The notes under the pieces are model-generated. The model worked only from the letters and a program-made list of their open reading frames with translations, made no database searches and was not told where the DNA came from. Positions 18,154 through 25,901 of a stretch of DNA of 64,000 nt are shown piece after piece (within the stretch, counting starts at the first letter, position 1; each line of letters starts with the position of its first letter). Position numbers and translations under genes: made by a program. The DNA is taken from the NCBI RefSeq assembly GCF_002866025.1, contig NZ_LNDE01000004.1, positions 1 to 64,000 on the forward strand, read 5' to 3'. Source of the DNA: Thermotoga sp. KOL6 (GTDB lineage Bacteria; Thermotogota; Thermotogae; Thermotogales; Thermotogaceae).

Positions 18154-18557
18154 AATGTAACACCCCCAACGAGTATCACATTTGAATAGGGAACGTTTGC
18201 ACCTGTTCTTATGATCCCTTTGGAATCTCTAGATATTTTTTTGAATTCTTCATGCGGCACGAATTCCACTTTTACAGGGCCATTTATCTCTTCTATTAAC
18301 TCAACAAGCTTTTGGAGTGTAGAGGAATTTACCGTTTTCATTTCTTCTGCCAATATGATTTTTTCCACTTTCAATTCTTTCAATATCACCTCGACGACTT
18401 CAAGAAGACCAGGCCTGCCATTGTCTATTACCAAATCAACCTTTTTGACACCTTGAGGAATTGGAAAACCAAGATCTGCGATTGTTAACAGATCCATATG
18501 TCCCATTTCCGCTACAATTTTAGAAATCTCTGAATTCAATATGCCGGTCTTTTTCAC
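18150..18557 (-). CDS. rbsD: D-ribose pyranase
   Basis: About 135 residues. The N-terminus MKKTGILNSEISKIVAEMGH with the catalytic His is diagnostic, and the C-terminus RTGANVPYSNVILVGGVTF matches family ends. It converts beta-pyranose ribose to the furanose form used by ribokinase. The frame also extends to GTG 18566, but the GGAGGGTG ribosome binding site and the conserved MKKTG start support GTG 18557, which gives a 4-bp overlap with rbsR. Confidence 0.95.
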   Translation of the reverse strand: MKKTGILNSEISKIVAEMGHMDLLTIADLGFPIPQGVKKVDLVIDNGRPGLLEVVEVILKELKVEKIILAEEMKTVNSSTLQKLVELIEEINGPVKVEFVPHEEFKKISRDSKGIIRTGANVPYSNVILVGGVTF

Positions 18558-19555
18558 CTTCCACACCCTCCTCTCTGTTTGGTTGTTTCCCTAATTACCA
18601 GCTTTGTTTCAAGAACAACGCCAGTTTTCCTTTTCATCTTTCCGTTGATCAGATGGAAGATAATTTTTGCTGCTTCGCGGCCCATTTCGTAAAATGGTTG
18701 TCTCACCGTCGTGAGCGAAGGTTTGTAGTGCTTACTGAAGGGAAGATCATCGAATCCTGTTACACTGACATCATCTGGTATGCTGTAGCCTTTTTCTTCT
18801 AAAGCATCTATCGCTCCATATGCCATCAAATCGTTTCCACAAACAATTGCATCGGGTATCTTTCTCAGTTTTTTTGCAAGGGAAAAACCACTTTCGTATG
18901 TGAACTGCCCAAAATATACTTCGTATTCTTTTACGTTGCGTTCCTTTAAAGCGTCGAGAAACCCTTTCAGTCTCTCTTTAGCACTGTACGTGTTCTTTTC
19001 TCCATTTAGAAATACAAAAGATCTGTGCCCGATGTTTATCAAATAGTTGATCAAATTTTTCATACCATTGTAATTGTCGCTAACAACGTATGGTGCTTCA
19101 CACCCTTCATATAGCCTGTCTACAAAGACTATTTTTGTTTTGTTGAGGGAATTCTTAATAACGTTATTGTGACTTCCCGCTCCTATGAACAGTAGCCCAT
19201 CGACCTTCCTTGTTATAAGCATTTGAAGCAATTTCTCTTCTTCTTCAACGCTGTGATTCGAACTACATATCATCAAAAATACTTTCTTTCTCTTCAGAAA
19301 ATCCTCTGCCCCTTTGACTATTAAGGAAAAAAACGGATTGGTTATATCAGGAATAACAAAACCAATTGTGTTGGTGAAACCCCTTCTCAAGCTTTGTGCT
19401 ATTGGATTGGGGTTGTACCCGAGTTTTTCTATAGTCGATAAAACTCTTTCTCTTAGCTCATCACTTACGGGAGCGCTGTTGTTTATTACTCTGGAAACGG
19501 TAGACGGTGATACTCCTGCCTCACGAGCGATGTCTCTTATCGTTATTTCTTTCAT
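18554..19555 (-). CDS. rbsR: LacI-family regulator, probable ribose repressor
   Basis: 333 residues. Helix-turn-helix MKEITIRDIAREAGVSPSTV, hinge region NPNPIAQSLRRGF, then the effector domain (GFVIPDITNPFFSLIV). It lies inside the ribose operon between rbsK and rbsD with 4-bp overlaps at both ends, so ribose or a ribose phosphate is the likely inducer. The two tandem GAAAnCGnTTTC palindromes at 20799-20822 in front of the operon are the obvious binding sites, which implies autoregulation. The gene symbol is assigned by context. Confidence 0.88.
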   Translation of the reverse strand: MKEITIRDIAREAGVSPSTVSRVINNSAPVSDELRERVLSTIEKLGYNPNPIAQSLRRGFTNTIGFVIPDITNPFFSLIVKGAEDFLKRKKVFLMICSSNHSVEEEEKLLQMLITRKVDGLLFIGAGSHNNVIKNSLNKTKIVFVDRLYEGCEAPYVVSDNYNGMKNLINYLINIGHRSFVFLNGEKNTYSAKERLKGFLDALKERNVKEYEVYFGQFTYESGFSLAKKLRKIPDAIVCGNDLMAYGAIDALEEKGYSIPDDVSVTGFDDLPFSKHYKPSLTTVRQPFYEMGREAAKIIFHLINGKMKRKTGVVLETKLVIRETTKQRGGCGR

Positions 19556-20448
19556 GTTTTCACCTCGTTGAGAAGATTCTCTACTTCTTCCCTTTTAGGT
19601 ATGGACGTTTGTGCACCGTATCTTGTAACAGATATAGCAGCAGCTGCATTAGCAAACTTTATGGCGCTCTCAGTGTCTTTTCCTTCTGATATCGCAACCG
19701 CAAACGCACCATTGAACACATCCCCCGCAGCTGTTGTATCGAGTGCTTTTACTTTGAAAGCCGGTATATGGTATGTTCTTTTCTGGTTGATCAAAAGGAC
19801 ACCTTTTTCGCCAAGCTTGATTATCACGTTCTTTGTTCCCATATTTAACATCTTCTTGGCTGATTCTTCCAACGTAGAGAACTCTCCGAACAAATCCATG
19901 GATAGCATTTTCATTTCTTCTTCGTTTGGTGTGATAAAATCCACGTGCTGCATTATTTCTTTTCTTATTTCCTGAGCCGGCGCAGGATCAAAAATTACCA
20001 AGCCTGAGAACTTTTCTGCTACTTCTAAAGTAGTTTCAAATGGTATCTCGTTTTGAAGGAGCACTATCTGACTTCTTGAAAGCATTTCCCAATCGATCTT
20101 ATCTTTTGTCAAGTAGGAGTTTGCACCCTGAAAAATGATGATTCTGTTTTCCCCCTCTTTTGTAACTTCAATGAAAGCTCTGCCAGTCGGTTTATCGATG
20201 AGAGAAAATCCTGTGATTTTGTAAAGTGTAAAATTTTCAATTAACAATCTCCCATATTCATCGTTTCCAACACATGTTACAAAGTAACAACCTTTTTCTC
20301 CGAGCTTTGCTACTGTTACGGCTTGATTTGCTCCTTTTCCACCGGGGAAAAAGGACAACTCTAAAGCTTTCTGCGTTTCTCCAGGTTTGGTAAAGTGATC
20401 TACTTTGAGAACGACATCGACGTTTGAACTTCCAACAACTGCTATCAA
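19552..20448 (-). CDS. rbsK: Ribokinase
   Basis: 298 residues of the PfkB family. It phosphorylates ribose to ribose-5-phosphate with ATP. The N-terminus VVGSSNVDVVLKV, the sugar-binding motif FFPGGKGANQAVTVAKLG near residues 32-50 and the catalytic/anion-hole motif DTTAAGDVFNGAFA near 238-251 are typical of ribokinase. The start is a TTG at 20448 with GGAGGT eight bases upstream. It is the first intact gene of the ribose operon; 30 bases upstream a decayed reading frame ends. Confidence 0.95.
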   Translation of the reverse strand: MIAVVGSSNVDVVLKVDHFTKPGETQKALELSFFPGGKGANQAVTVAKLGEKGCYFVTCVGNDEYGRLLIENFTLYKITGFSLIDKPTGRAFIEVTKEGENRIIIFQGANSYLTKDKIDWEMLSRSQIVLLQNEIPFETTLEVAEKFSGLVIFDPAPAQEIRKEIMQHVDFITPNEEEMKMLSMDLFGEFSTLEESAKKMLNMGTKNVIIKLGEKGVLLINQKRTYHIPAFKVKALDTTAAGDVFNGAFAVAISEGKDTESAIKFANAAAAISVTRYGAQTSIPKREEVENLLNEVKT

Positions 20449-20478
20449 TTCGTGTTACCTCCCTCCTCATGTTGGCTT

Positions 20479-20738
20479 TTAAATCTCTTCGAAGGAACTT
20501 TTAGAAACTATCTCTTCCCACTCGGAAGGTTCATGATAGCTGTAGTCTTCTCTCTTTGGAAGATCTTTTAGAACTTCGTAAAATCAGATACCAATCGAAA
20601 GAGTCTGTGACTTCAGAAACATCGTATCCTTCCTCTTCGGGTTGTTTTATTTAATCCTGAGATCTTCGAGAAGCATTTGTATTCCACCTTCTTTTGAATA
20701 GGTTATTGGAATTTAAGAGCATAAGCGCCTGTTTGTGT
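20479..20738 (-). pseudogene. Frameshifted remnant of a gene upstream of rbsK
   Basis: On the reverse strand, protein-like segments lie one after another in different frames: GAYALKF (about 20713-20735), KEGGIQMLLEDLRIK (about 20649-20695), EEEGYDVSEVTDSFDWY (about 20590-20640) and YEVLKDLPKREDYSYHEPS running to a TAA at 20479-20481. Joined, they make a plausible ~75-residue piece with about three frameshifts. The last part (REDYxYxEPS) recalls the linker in front of ADP-ribosylglycohydrolase domains, but this is from memory and tentative. The remnant ends 30 bases before rbsK and follows the operon promoter, so it was probably once the first gene of the ribose operon. Confidence 0.6.
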
Positions 20739-20798
20739 TCTTTGTCATGATTCTGAGATTATTTTTTCAAATCGATAAATTCGAACTTGCCTTTTGCT

Positions 20799-20822
20799 GA
20801 AATCGTTTTCGAAATCGTTTTC
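20799..20822. promoter_or_regulatory. Two tandem LacI-type operators of the ribose operon
   Basis: GAAATCGTTTTC occurs twice without a gap (20799-20810 and 20811-20822). Each is a GAAAnCGnTTTC palindrome, the classic centre-CG design of LacI-family sites. Both lie directly downstream of the reverse-strand -10 box, covering the expected transcription start. Confidence 0.75.
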
Positions 20823-20828
20823 ACAAGT

Positions 20829-20859
20829 ATGATAACAAAAAAACACCTACCAAATTCAA
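20829..20859 (-). promoter_or_regulatory. Candidate promoter of the ribose operon
   Basis: On the reverse strand TTGAAT (20854-20859) and TATCAT (20829-20834) are separated by 19 bases, slightly long. Transcription would start near 20822, inside the tandem operators, and run through the gene remnant into rbsK. Confidence 0.5.
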
Positions 20860-20963
20860 GTATTAAAACTGAATGAAAACAAGAAAAAATACATATTAAT
20901 CGAAAATAATTTTTGATATTTCTGTGAAAAAGAATATATTTCGAGTTTTTTATGTATGTCCTA

Positions 20964-21032
20964 TCAAACGGTTATTGGAGCCACATGTTTTTGAATATCT
21001 TCTTCGTGCCCATCGTACAAGATCTCCTGAAC
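20964..21032 (-). pseudogene. Short 3' coding remnant, unknown gene
   Basis: On the reverse strand an open stretch from 21032 to a TGA at 20964-20966 reads YDGHEEDIQKHVAPITV at its end, with a composition like real Thermotoga protein. A stop lies shortly upstream in the same frame and no start or ribosome binding site is visible. It is most simply the C-terminal leftover of a lost gene. I do not recognise the family. Confidence 0.35.
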
Positions 21033-21100
21033 ACTCTATAAATCCAAAATAGATGTGGTAAAACGTTAGAATTTTAATTGTTAATTAACTGCAAATTAAC

Positions 21101-21129
21101 TTGACATGGTGATACCTTTTGTTTAACAA
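21101..21129 (+). promoter_or_regulatory. Promoter of the chitobiose operon
   Basis: TTGACA at 21101-21106 and TAACAA at 21124-21129 are spaced by 17 bases. The start of transcription is expected near 21136, just before the palindrome at 21141-21159. Confidence 0.8.
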
Positions 21130-21140
21130 TACAATATGAA

Positions 21141-21159
21141 GTTGCGTGCAGCATGCAAC
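21141..21159. promoter_or_regulatory. Palindromic operator of the ROK regulator
   Basis: GTTGCGTGCAGCATGCAAC is a 19-bp inverted repeat (GTTGCnTGC-A-GCAnGCAAC) with a single mismatched pair. It begins about five bases after the predicted transcription start and ends 23 bases before the regulator's start codon. Confidence 0.7.
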
Positions 21160-21182
21160 TAACCATCAAGGGGGTAAATGCT

Positions 21183-22247
21183 ATGATTCTTTCTCCAACC
21201 CAACACCAAATCTTACGAGTTCTGATAGAACACGAAAAAGTTTCTATGAAGGGAATTGCAAAAGAGCTTTCCATAAATCCTTCGACTGTTTCAAGAAATT
21301 TCCGGCCACTGATTGAATCAGGTTTTGTTGTAAAAACAGAAGAACTTGCACCTGGTTCACAAGGTGGTAGGAAAACCAGTCTTTTTTCGGTGAATCCAAG
21401 CAAGTTTTTCGTTGGAGGTATCGGTATCGAACAAAACAGGTTAATGGGCGTGGTGATAGATGTTAGAGGGAATCCTGTTCATACCTTTGAAAAGCATGAG
21501 GATCTTACAGGGAGCAACTTCCTCCCTGCTTTGCTTGAAACAATGAAAACGATTCTTAGGAAATACAGGAGTATAATTGGCATCTCAATTGGAATGCCAG
21601 GAATCATTCAAAATGGAGAGGTAATCGTTTCTTCTGCAATAAAAATTGAAAACCTTGAGCTTGCAAATTTGATCGAAAAAAGCATTGGCCTAAAATCCAT
21701 TGTTCTCAATGATGCTAATGCTGCTGTGGTGGGTTCGTCATATCGGCGAAAGAATGTGGTGTACTTTCTTCTTTCTGTCCCATATTATTTGAATCTTCCG
21801 GTAGGGATTGGTGCAGGGCTTTGGCTTGAAGATAGGTTGTACGAAGGTTCGAAAGGAGCCGCCGGTGAATTTGAGGAACACACTCTTCCTCCCATTCTCG
21901 ATGAACCGTTGAATATAGACGAAACGAACCTAAAATTACTTCCCTTTAAAGTCTTTTCGGAACTCTTGGAGAAGCTGATCTCGATATCTTCCTTTGTAGC
22001 CTATTTGTTCGATCCAGAAGCACTCGTATTCGGTGGCGATATCGTCCTTTTTCCAGATATATTTGTAAAGGAGCTTGAAAAGGAAATTAGAAAACGTCTT
22101 CAAAAAAGGCGTATTTCGGAAACTGAAATTTTATTTGATGAAAAAGGTCTTTGGACAACAGCTTTCGGTGCTGCTCGTGCTTTCTGGAAAAAGATAGTGA
22201 GAGACTACGAATTTGCTCAAGAGGTTATCAGGTTGGTCAAAGAATGA
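21183..22247 (+). CDS. ROK-family transcriptional regulator of chitobiose/GlcNAc genes
   Basis: 354 residues. An N-terminal winged helix (ILRVLIEHEKVSMKGIAKEL...NPSTVSRNF) is joined to a ROK sugar-kinase-like domain (GISIGMPGIIQNG; VLNDANAAVVG; GIGAGLWLEDRLYEGSKGAAG). The CxCGxxGCxE zinc motif of active ROK kinases is absent, which fits a regulator without kinase activity. AAGGGGG sits eight bases before ATG 21183; the frame's upstream ATG at 21153 lies inside the palindrome and is rejected. It heads the operon and is presumably autoregulated. From memory its T. maritima counterpart is TM0808. Confidence 0.9.
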   Translation: MILSPTQHQILRVLIEHEKVSMKGIAKELSINPSTVSRNFRPLIESGFVVKTEELAPGSQGGRKTSLFSVNPSKFFVGGIGIEQNRLMGVVIDVRGNPVHTFEKHEDLTGSNFLPALLETMKTILRKYRSIIGISIGMPGIIQNGEVIVSSAIKIENLELANLIEKSIGLKSIVLNDANAAVVGSSYRRKNVVYFLLSVPYYLNLPVGIGAGLWLEDRLYEGSKGAAGEFEEHTLPPILDEPLNIDETNLKLLPFKVFSELLEKLISISSFVAYLFDPEALVFGGDIVLFPDIFVKELEKEIRKRLQKRRISETEILFDEKGLWTTAFGAARAFWKKIVRDYEFAQEVIRLVKE

Positions 22248-22271
22248 AAAGAATGGAAGGAGTGATATTCA

Positions 22272-23675
22272 ATGGACTATGGAAAACTGTTTTTCTGTGG
22301 TTTTGATGACTTCAACGATGAAGTCGTTGAAATTATTGAGAAATACTCGCCTGCGGGTATTTTAATCTATCCTGGTCTTCTTTCCAAGGAGTATCTGTTT
22401 CTCGACTTTCTGAATTTTCTCTCAAAAAAAGGGAAATTTCTTGTAAGTTCCGATCATGAGGGAGGACAACTTGAGGTTTTAAAGTACATTCCATCTTCAC
22501 CAGGAAATTTGTCTCTTGGAAGAGTGGATTCTAGTTACACAGAGAAATATTGTGAGCTCTCGGGAAAAATCATGAATGTGCTTGGTTTCAACATGGTGTT
22601 TGCACCTGTTTTGGATCTCTTTTTTAAAGGAAGTGCCCCAGTTGTCGATCTGAGGAGTTTTGGAAGTGATCCGAAACTCGTAGCCCAACATGGTTTAAAA
22701 GCTTGCAGTGGATACCTAAGAAGCGGTGTTTTTCCTTGTGTGAAGCACTATCCTGGCCATGGAAGGGCAAAAAAAGATTCTCATTATGAACTTCCCGAAG
22801 TGGATGCAACTCTCGAAGAACTTTGGGAAACAGATTTGTATCCTTTCAGGAGAGTTTTAGAAGAAGTGAAAGATGCAACCGTGATGACAGCCCATATAAG
22901 ATATCCCAAAATCGATGACCTTCCCGCCACCCTTTCTAAAGTATTAATCAAAGACATACTTCGAGAGAGAATAGGTTTCAAGGGTCTTGTTGTTAGTGAT
23001 GCCATGGAAATGAAGGCCATTTCTGCAAATTTCTCGGTGGAGGAGATTGTGAAGCTCTTTTTCCAAGCAGGAGGGAACATGATTCTACTGAGCGACTACA
23101 GGAATTTACCAGTTTATTATGAGACTCTGAAAAGGCTTGTAAAAGATGAAGAAATTGAGAAAGATGTGTTGGAAAGATCTGTGAAAATCGTGGAAGAATA
23201 TTTGAGAAAAGCAAAATTCTCTGGCGGTTTTGGATTTCTGTCTGAAGTTTCTGAAAAAGCTTTGCTTTTCAAAGAGGATGTATCTCTTTCAAATGAAGAA
23301 GAGGTTGTTGTTTTAGTGCCATCCAGTGAAAATTTGAGTCCTGCGGATTTAACGGGATTAGATTACGATGAAATTCCAAAGGTTGTCTCTAGATTTTTCA
23401 AAGTGAAAGAGGTGATCCGTTACAATGTGACAAAGGGCCCTGAGAAAAAAGTTGAAAATGGTTTGATATTGGATTTTGTAGTAAACGCGTCGATGAATGA
23501 AGAAGCTCTCAAAGCTCACTTAGAACTTCCAGCTGAGAAAACTACGTATTTTGTGATTAGAAATCCGAGTGATTGGAAACACTTCAAAGATAGAAGGTTC
23601 GTCGTTACTTTGTCAACAAAACCCCTTTCTATCTATAAAGCTTTAAGACATCTTGTAGGGAGGTGTGATGCATGA
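22272..23675 (+). CDS. Beta-N-acetylhexosaminidase, glycoside hydrolase family 3
   Basis: 467 residues, no signal peptide, so cytoplasmic. It splits N-acetylglucosamine from imported chito-oligosaccharides. Family 3 NagZ-like motifs are clear: SSDHEGGQLEVL near residue 59, VKHYPGHGRAKKDSHYELP near 156-175 with the catalytic Asp-His region, and VVSDAMEMKAI near 240 with the nucleophile Asp. A second, less conserved domain of about 130 residues follows. AAGGAGTGAT precedes the ATG and the stop overlaps the next gene by four bases. The transporter and the NagA/NagB-like enzymes downstream support the role. Confidence 0.93.
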   Translation: MDYGKLFFCGFDDFNDEVVEIIEKYSPAGILIYPGLLSKEYLFLDFLNFLSKKGKFLVSSDHEGGQLEVLKYIPSSPGNLSLGRVDSSYTEKYCELSGKIMNVLGFNMVFAPVLDLFFKGSAPVVDLRSFGSDPKLVAQHGLKACSGYLRSGVFPCVKHYPGHGRAKKDSHYELPEVDATLEELWETDLYPFRRVLEEVKDATVMTAHIRYPKIDDLPATLSKVLIKDILRERIGFKGLVVSDAMEMKAISANFSVEEIVKLFFQAGGNMILLSDYRNLPVYYETLKRLVKDEEIEKDVLERSVKIVEEYLRKAKFSGGFGFLSEVSEKALLFKEDVSLSNEEEVVVLVPSSENLSPADLTGLDYDEIPKVVSRFFKVKEVIRYNVTKGPEKKVENGLILDFVVNASMNEEALKAHLELPAEKTTYFVIRNPSDWKHFKDRRFVVTLSTKPLSIYKALRHLVGRCDA

Positions 23676-24937
23676 GGAAAGCTCTGTTCGTCTTGATGCT
23701 TGTGGTTCTCTTGTCTGTCTTTGTCTTCCCAAAGACGAAGATCGTCTTCTGGACTATGTCGCTCAAGCCAACATTCACGGATTTCATCCAGGGGATCATT
23801 GACAGATACGAGGAGCTCAACCCAGATGTGGAAATCGTTTGGGAGGATGTACCTTGGGATGTTCTTCAACAGAAACTACTTGCCGCTTACTCTTCTGGGA
23901 ATCCACCTGATGTCGTTAATTTGAATGCCCAGTGGACGATCGAGTTCGCGCAGAAAAAAGTATTGTTCCCCTTGAACGATCTTTTACCAGAAGAGGTACT
24001 GAACCAGTACTTTGACAACATGATGAAAGGACTCACTTGGAAAGGCAAGATTTATGGTATTCCATGGTACACAGCAGTTGATGTGATTTTCTACAACAAG
24101 GAAATATTCAAAGAAGCAGGGCTTGATCCTAAGTATCCTCCAAAGACATGGAACGAGATACTCCTTTACTCTGTAATAATCAAGGAAAAAACTGGAAAAT
24201 ATGGCGTTCTGCCGACCATATTCCAAGATCCATCAGCGATCTTCAATTGGGACGGTTTGAATCTGTACACAGTTGACGAAAACAACAGAATAAAAGATGT
24301 GTTGTTTGATAGTCCAAATCATGTTCATACTCTCAATAAGTGGGCAACCCTTTACAAGTTGAAGTACCTTCCAAGCGAAATCGTTCAGGGTGGAGAATGG
24401 ACGAGAGCGACTGAACTTTACCAAGCAGGAGAACTCGCAATGTTGATCACAGGTGTTCAATTTGCGGACAGAGTCAAGTGGAACGCTCCAGAAATTTACG
24501 AAAAGTCCGATGTGGCACCAATTCCTGCACCCAAACCAGGCGTGAGAATGAGTGGATGGTATTCAACTCTAAACATAGTAAGAGGATCAAAAAATCCGAA
24601 AGAAGCGGCAAAATTTGCAGCTTTCGTTGCTAATCTTGAGAATCAGATAGCGTTCTGTAAACTCGTGACTATCTTCCCAACGTTGAAAGCTGCTGTGAAT
24701 GATTCATGGTTCTCGAAAGATGATGGTACCTTAGCAGCAAAAGCCAGGATTATGGGTGCTAAGTATCTTGAAAATATCACGTTCTACAACGACGATATCC
24801 CATTCAGAAAAGAAGCGTTTGATAGGTTGAAAGATGCCATCATACAGGTGTTCCTCGGACAAAAGGATGCTGAAACAGCTCTCAAGGAAACAACAAAGTA
24901 CTGGAGATATCTGATCAGTACTCAGTCCAAGAAGTAA
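23672..24937 (+). CDS. Chito-oligosaccharide ABC transporter substrate-binding protein
   Basis: 421 residues. The signal peptide MRKALFVLMLVVLLSVFVF is followed by a CUT1-type (MalE-like) binding fold: KIVFWTMSLKPTF, then VEIVWEDVPWDVLQQKLLAA and GIPWYTAVDVIFYNKEIF. No lipobox. The ligand, an N-acetylglucosamine oligosaccharide, is inferred from the GH3 enzyme and deacetylase in the same operon. The ATG overlaps the GH3 stop. Confidence 0.9.
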   Translation: MRKALFVLMLVVLLSVFVFPKTKIVFWTMSLKPTFTDFIQGIIDRYEELNPDVEIVWEDVPWDVLQQKLLAAYSSGNPPDVVNLNAQWTIEFAQKKVLFPLNDLLPEEVLNQYFDNMMKGLTWKGKIYGIPWYTAVDVIFYNKEIFKEAGLDPKYPPKTWNEILLYSVIIKEKTGKYGVLPTIFQDPSAIFNWDGLNLYTVDENNRIKDVLFDSPNHVHTLNKWATLYKLKYLPSEIVQGGEWTRATELYQAGELAMLITGVQFADRVKWNAPEIYEKSDVAPIPAPKPGVRMSGWYSTLNIVRGSKNPKEAAKFAAFVANLENQIAFCKLVTIFPTLKAAVNDSWFSKDDGTLAAKARIMGAKYLENITFYNDDIPFRKEAFDRLKDAIIQVFLGQKDAETALKETTKYWRYLISTQSKK

Positions 24938-24947
24938 AGAAGGGTGG

Positions 24948-24970
24948 GGAGAGGGGAGTCCCCCCTCTCC
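24948..24970 (+). terminator. Stem-loop between binding protein and permease genes
   Basis: GGAGAGGGG - AGTCC - CCCCTCTCC with only a weak T tract (TTTAC). It is more likely an mRNA stabilising or partial termination hairpin that keeps binding-protein mRNA abundant than a full stop of transcription, since the permease genes follow at once. Confidence 0.7.
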
Positions 24971-24998
24971 TTTACAGATAACCGAAAGGGGAGAAAGA

Positions 24999-25901
24999 AT
25001 GAAAAACAGGTATCATCAGAAATTGAGAAAAAAACAGTTAACACTTGCATTTTTTTTCATTACGATTCCTACATTGTTGATGATCCTATTTATATATTAC
25101 CCCTTAATCTTCGGAATCAAGATATCCTTTTACCAATACGATATGGTTGGTGAATCTTTGTTCGTGGGACTCCAGAATTATGTGAATCTTCTCAAAGATC
25201 CTCTTTTCTGGAACGCTTTCAAGAATAGTTTGTTGTATCTCTTAGTTGTCCCTCCACTTCAATTGATCTCTATGATTCTAGCTGTTTTGTTGAACAGAGC
25301 TTTGAAAGGGAGAAGCTTTTTCCGAACCCTCATTTTTCTTCCCGTTGTCACGCCAATAACCATAGCGGCTATAACTTGGCAGTGGATGTACAGAGAAAAG
25401 GGGTTTGTGAATTTCTTGCTTCAATCTCTTCATATTATAAAGGAACCTATCGCTTTTTTGTCCGATCCGAAGATAGCTTTGTTTGCCATCATGTTCGTTA
25501 CTATGTGGAAAGGTTTCGGTTATTACATGGTCATATATCTTGCAGGACTGCAGAGCATTCCCACTGAACTCATCGAAGCTGCCAGAGTTGACGGAGCAAA
25601 ACCTTCGCAGGTGTTTTTCAAGATAACCGTTCCTTTGCTGAAACCGTACATCCTGTTTTGTTCTACGATGTCTTCTATAGCGGCTCTGAACGTGTTTGGA
25701 GAAATTTATGCTATGACGAAAGGTGGACCTGTGCACGCGACAGAAACGATGGGTATCTTCATATACAACAAAGCTTTTGGATACCTACAATTCGGTTATT
25801 CCAACGCAGCTGCCATTCTTTTCAGTTTTGTTGTCATTGCATTCTCCCTCTTGAATTTCTTTATCTTCAGAGAAGGAGGTCTAAAGAGCTATTATGCGTG
25901 A
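24999..25901 (+). CDS. Sugar ABC transporter permease (MalF type)
   Basis: 300 residues with six predicted membrane helices. The cytoplasmic coupling loop EAARVDGAKPSQVFFKITVP near residues 193-212 is the EAA motif of CUT1 permeases. It pairs with the following permease. No ATPase gene is present in the operon, so a shared MsmX/MalK-like ATPase encoded elsewhere must energise the system. GGGGAGA precedes the ATG. Confidence 0.93.
   Translation: MKNRYHQKLRKKQLTLAFFFITIPTLLMILFIYYPLIFGIKISFYQYDMVGESLFVGLQNYVNLLKDPLFWNAFKNSLLYLLVVPPLQLISMILAVLLNRALKGRSFFRTLIFLPVVTPITIAAITWQWMYREKGFVNFLLQSLHIIKEPIAFLSDPKIALFAIMFVTMWKGFGYYMVIYLAGLQSIPTELIEAARVDGAKPSQVFFKITVPLLKPYILFCSTMSSIAALNVFGEIYAMTKGGPVHATETMGIFIYNKAFGYLQFGYSNAAAILFSFVVIAFSLLNFFIFREGGLKSYYA

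Larger units (their letters stand above)
20449..21182. other. Divergent intergenic region with gene remnants and control sites
   Basis: This 734-base gap separates the ribose operon (reverse) from the chitobiose operon (forward). It holds, from left to right, a frameshifted coding remnant, two LacI-type operators and a reverse promoter, an AT-rich stretch (about 20860-20960) in which I see nothing, a second short coding remnant, then a forward promoter and a palindromic operator. Each is listed separately. Confidence 0.6.
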
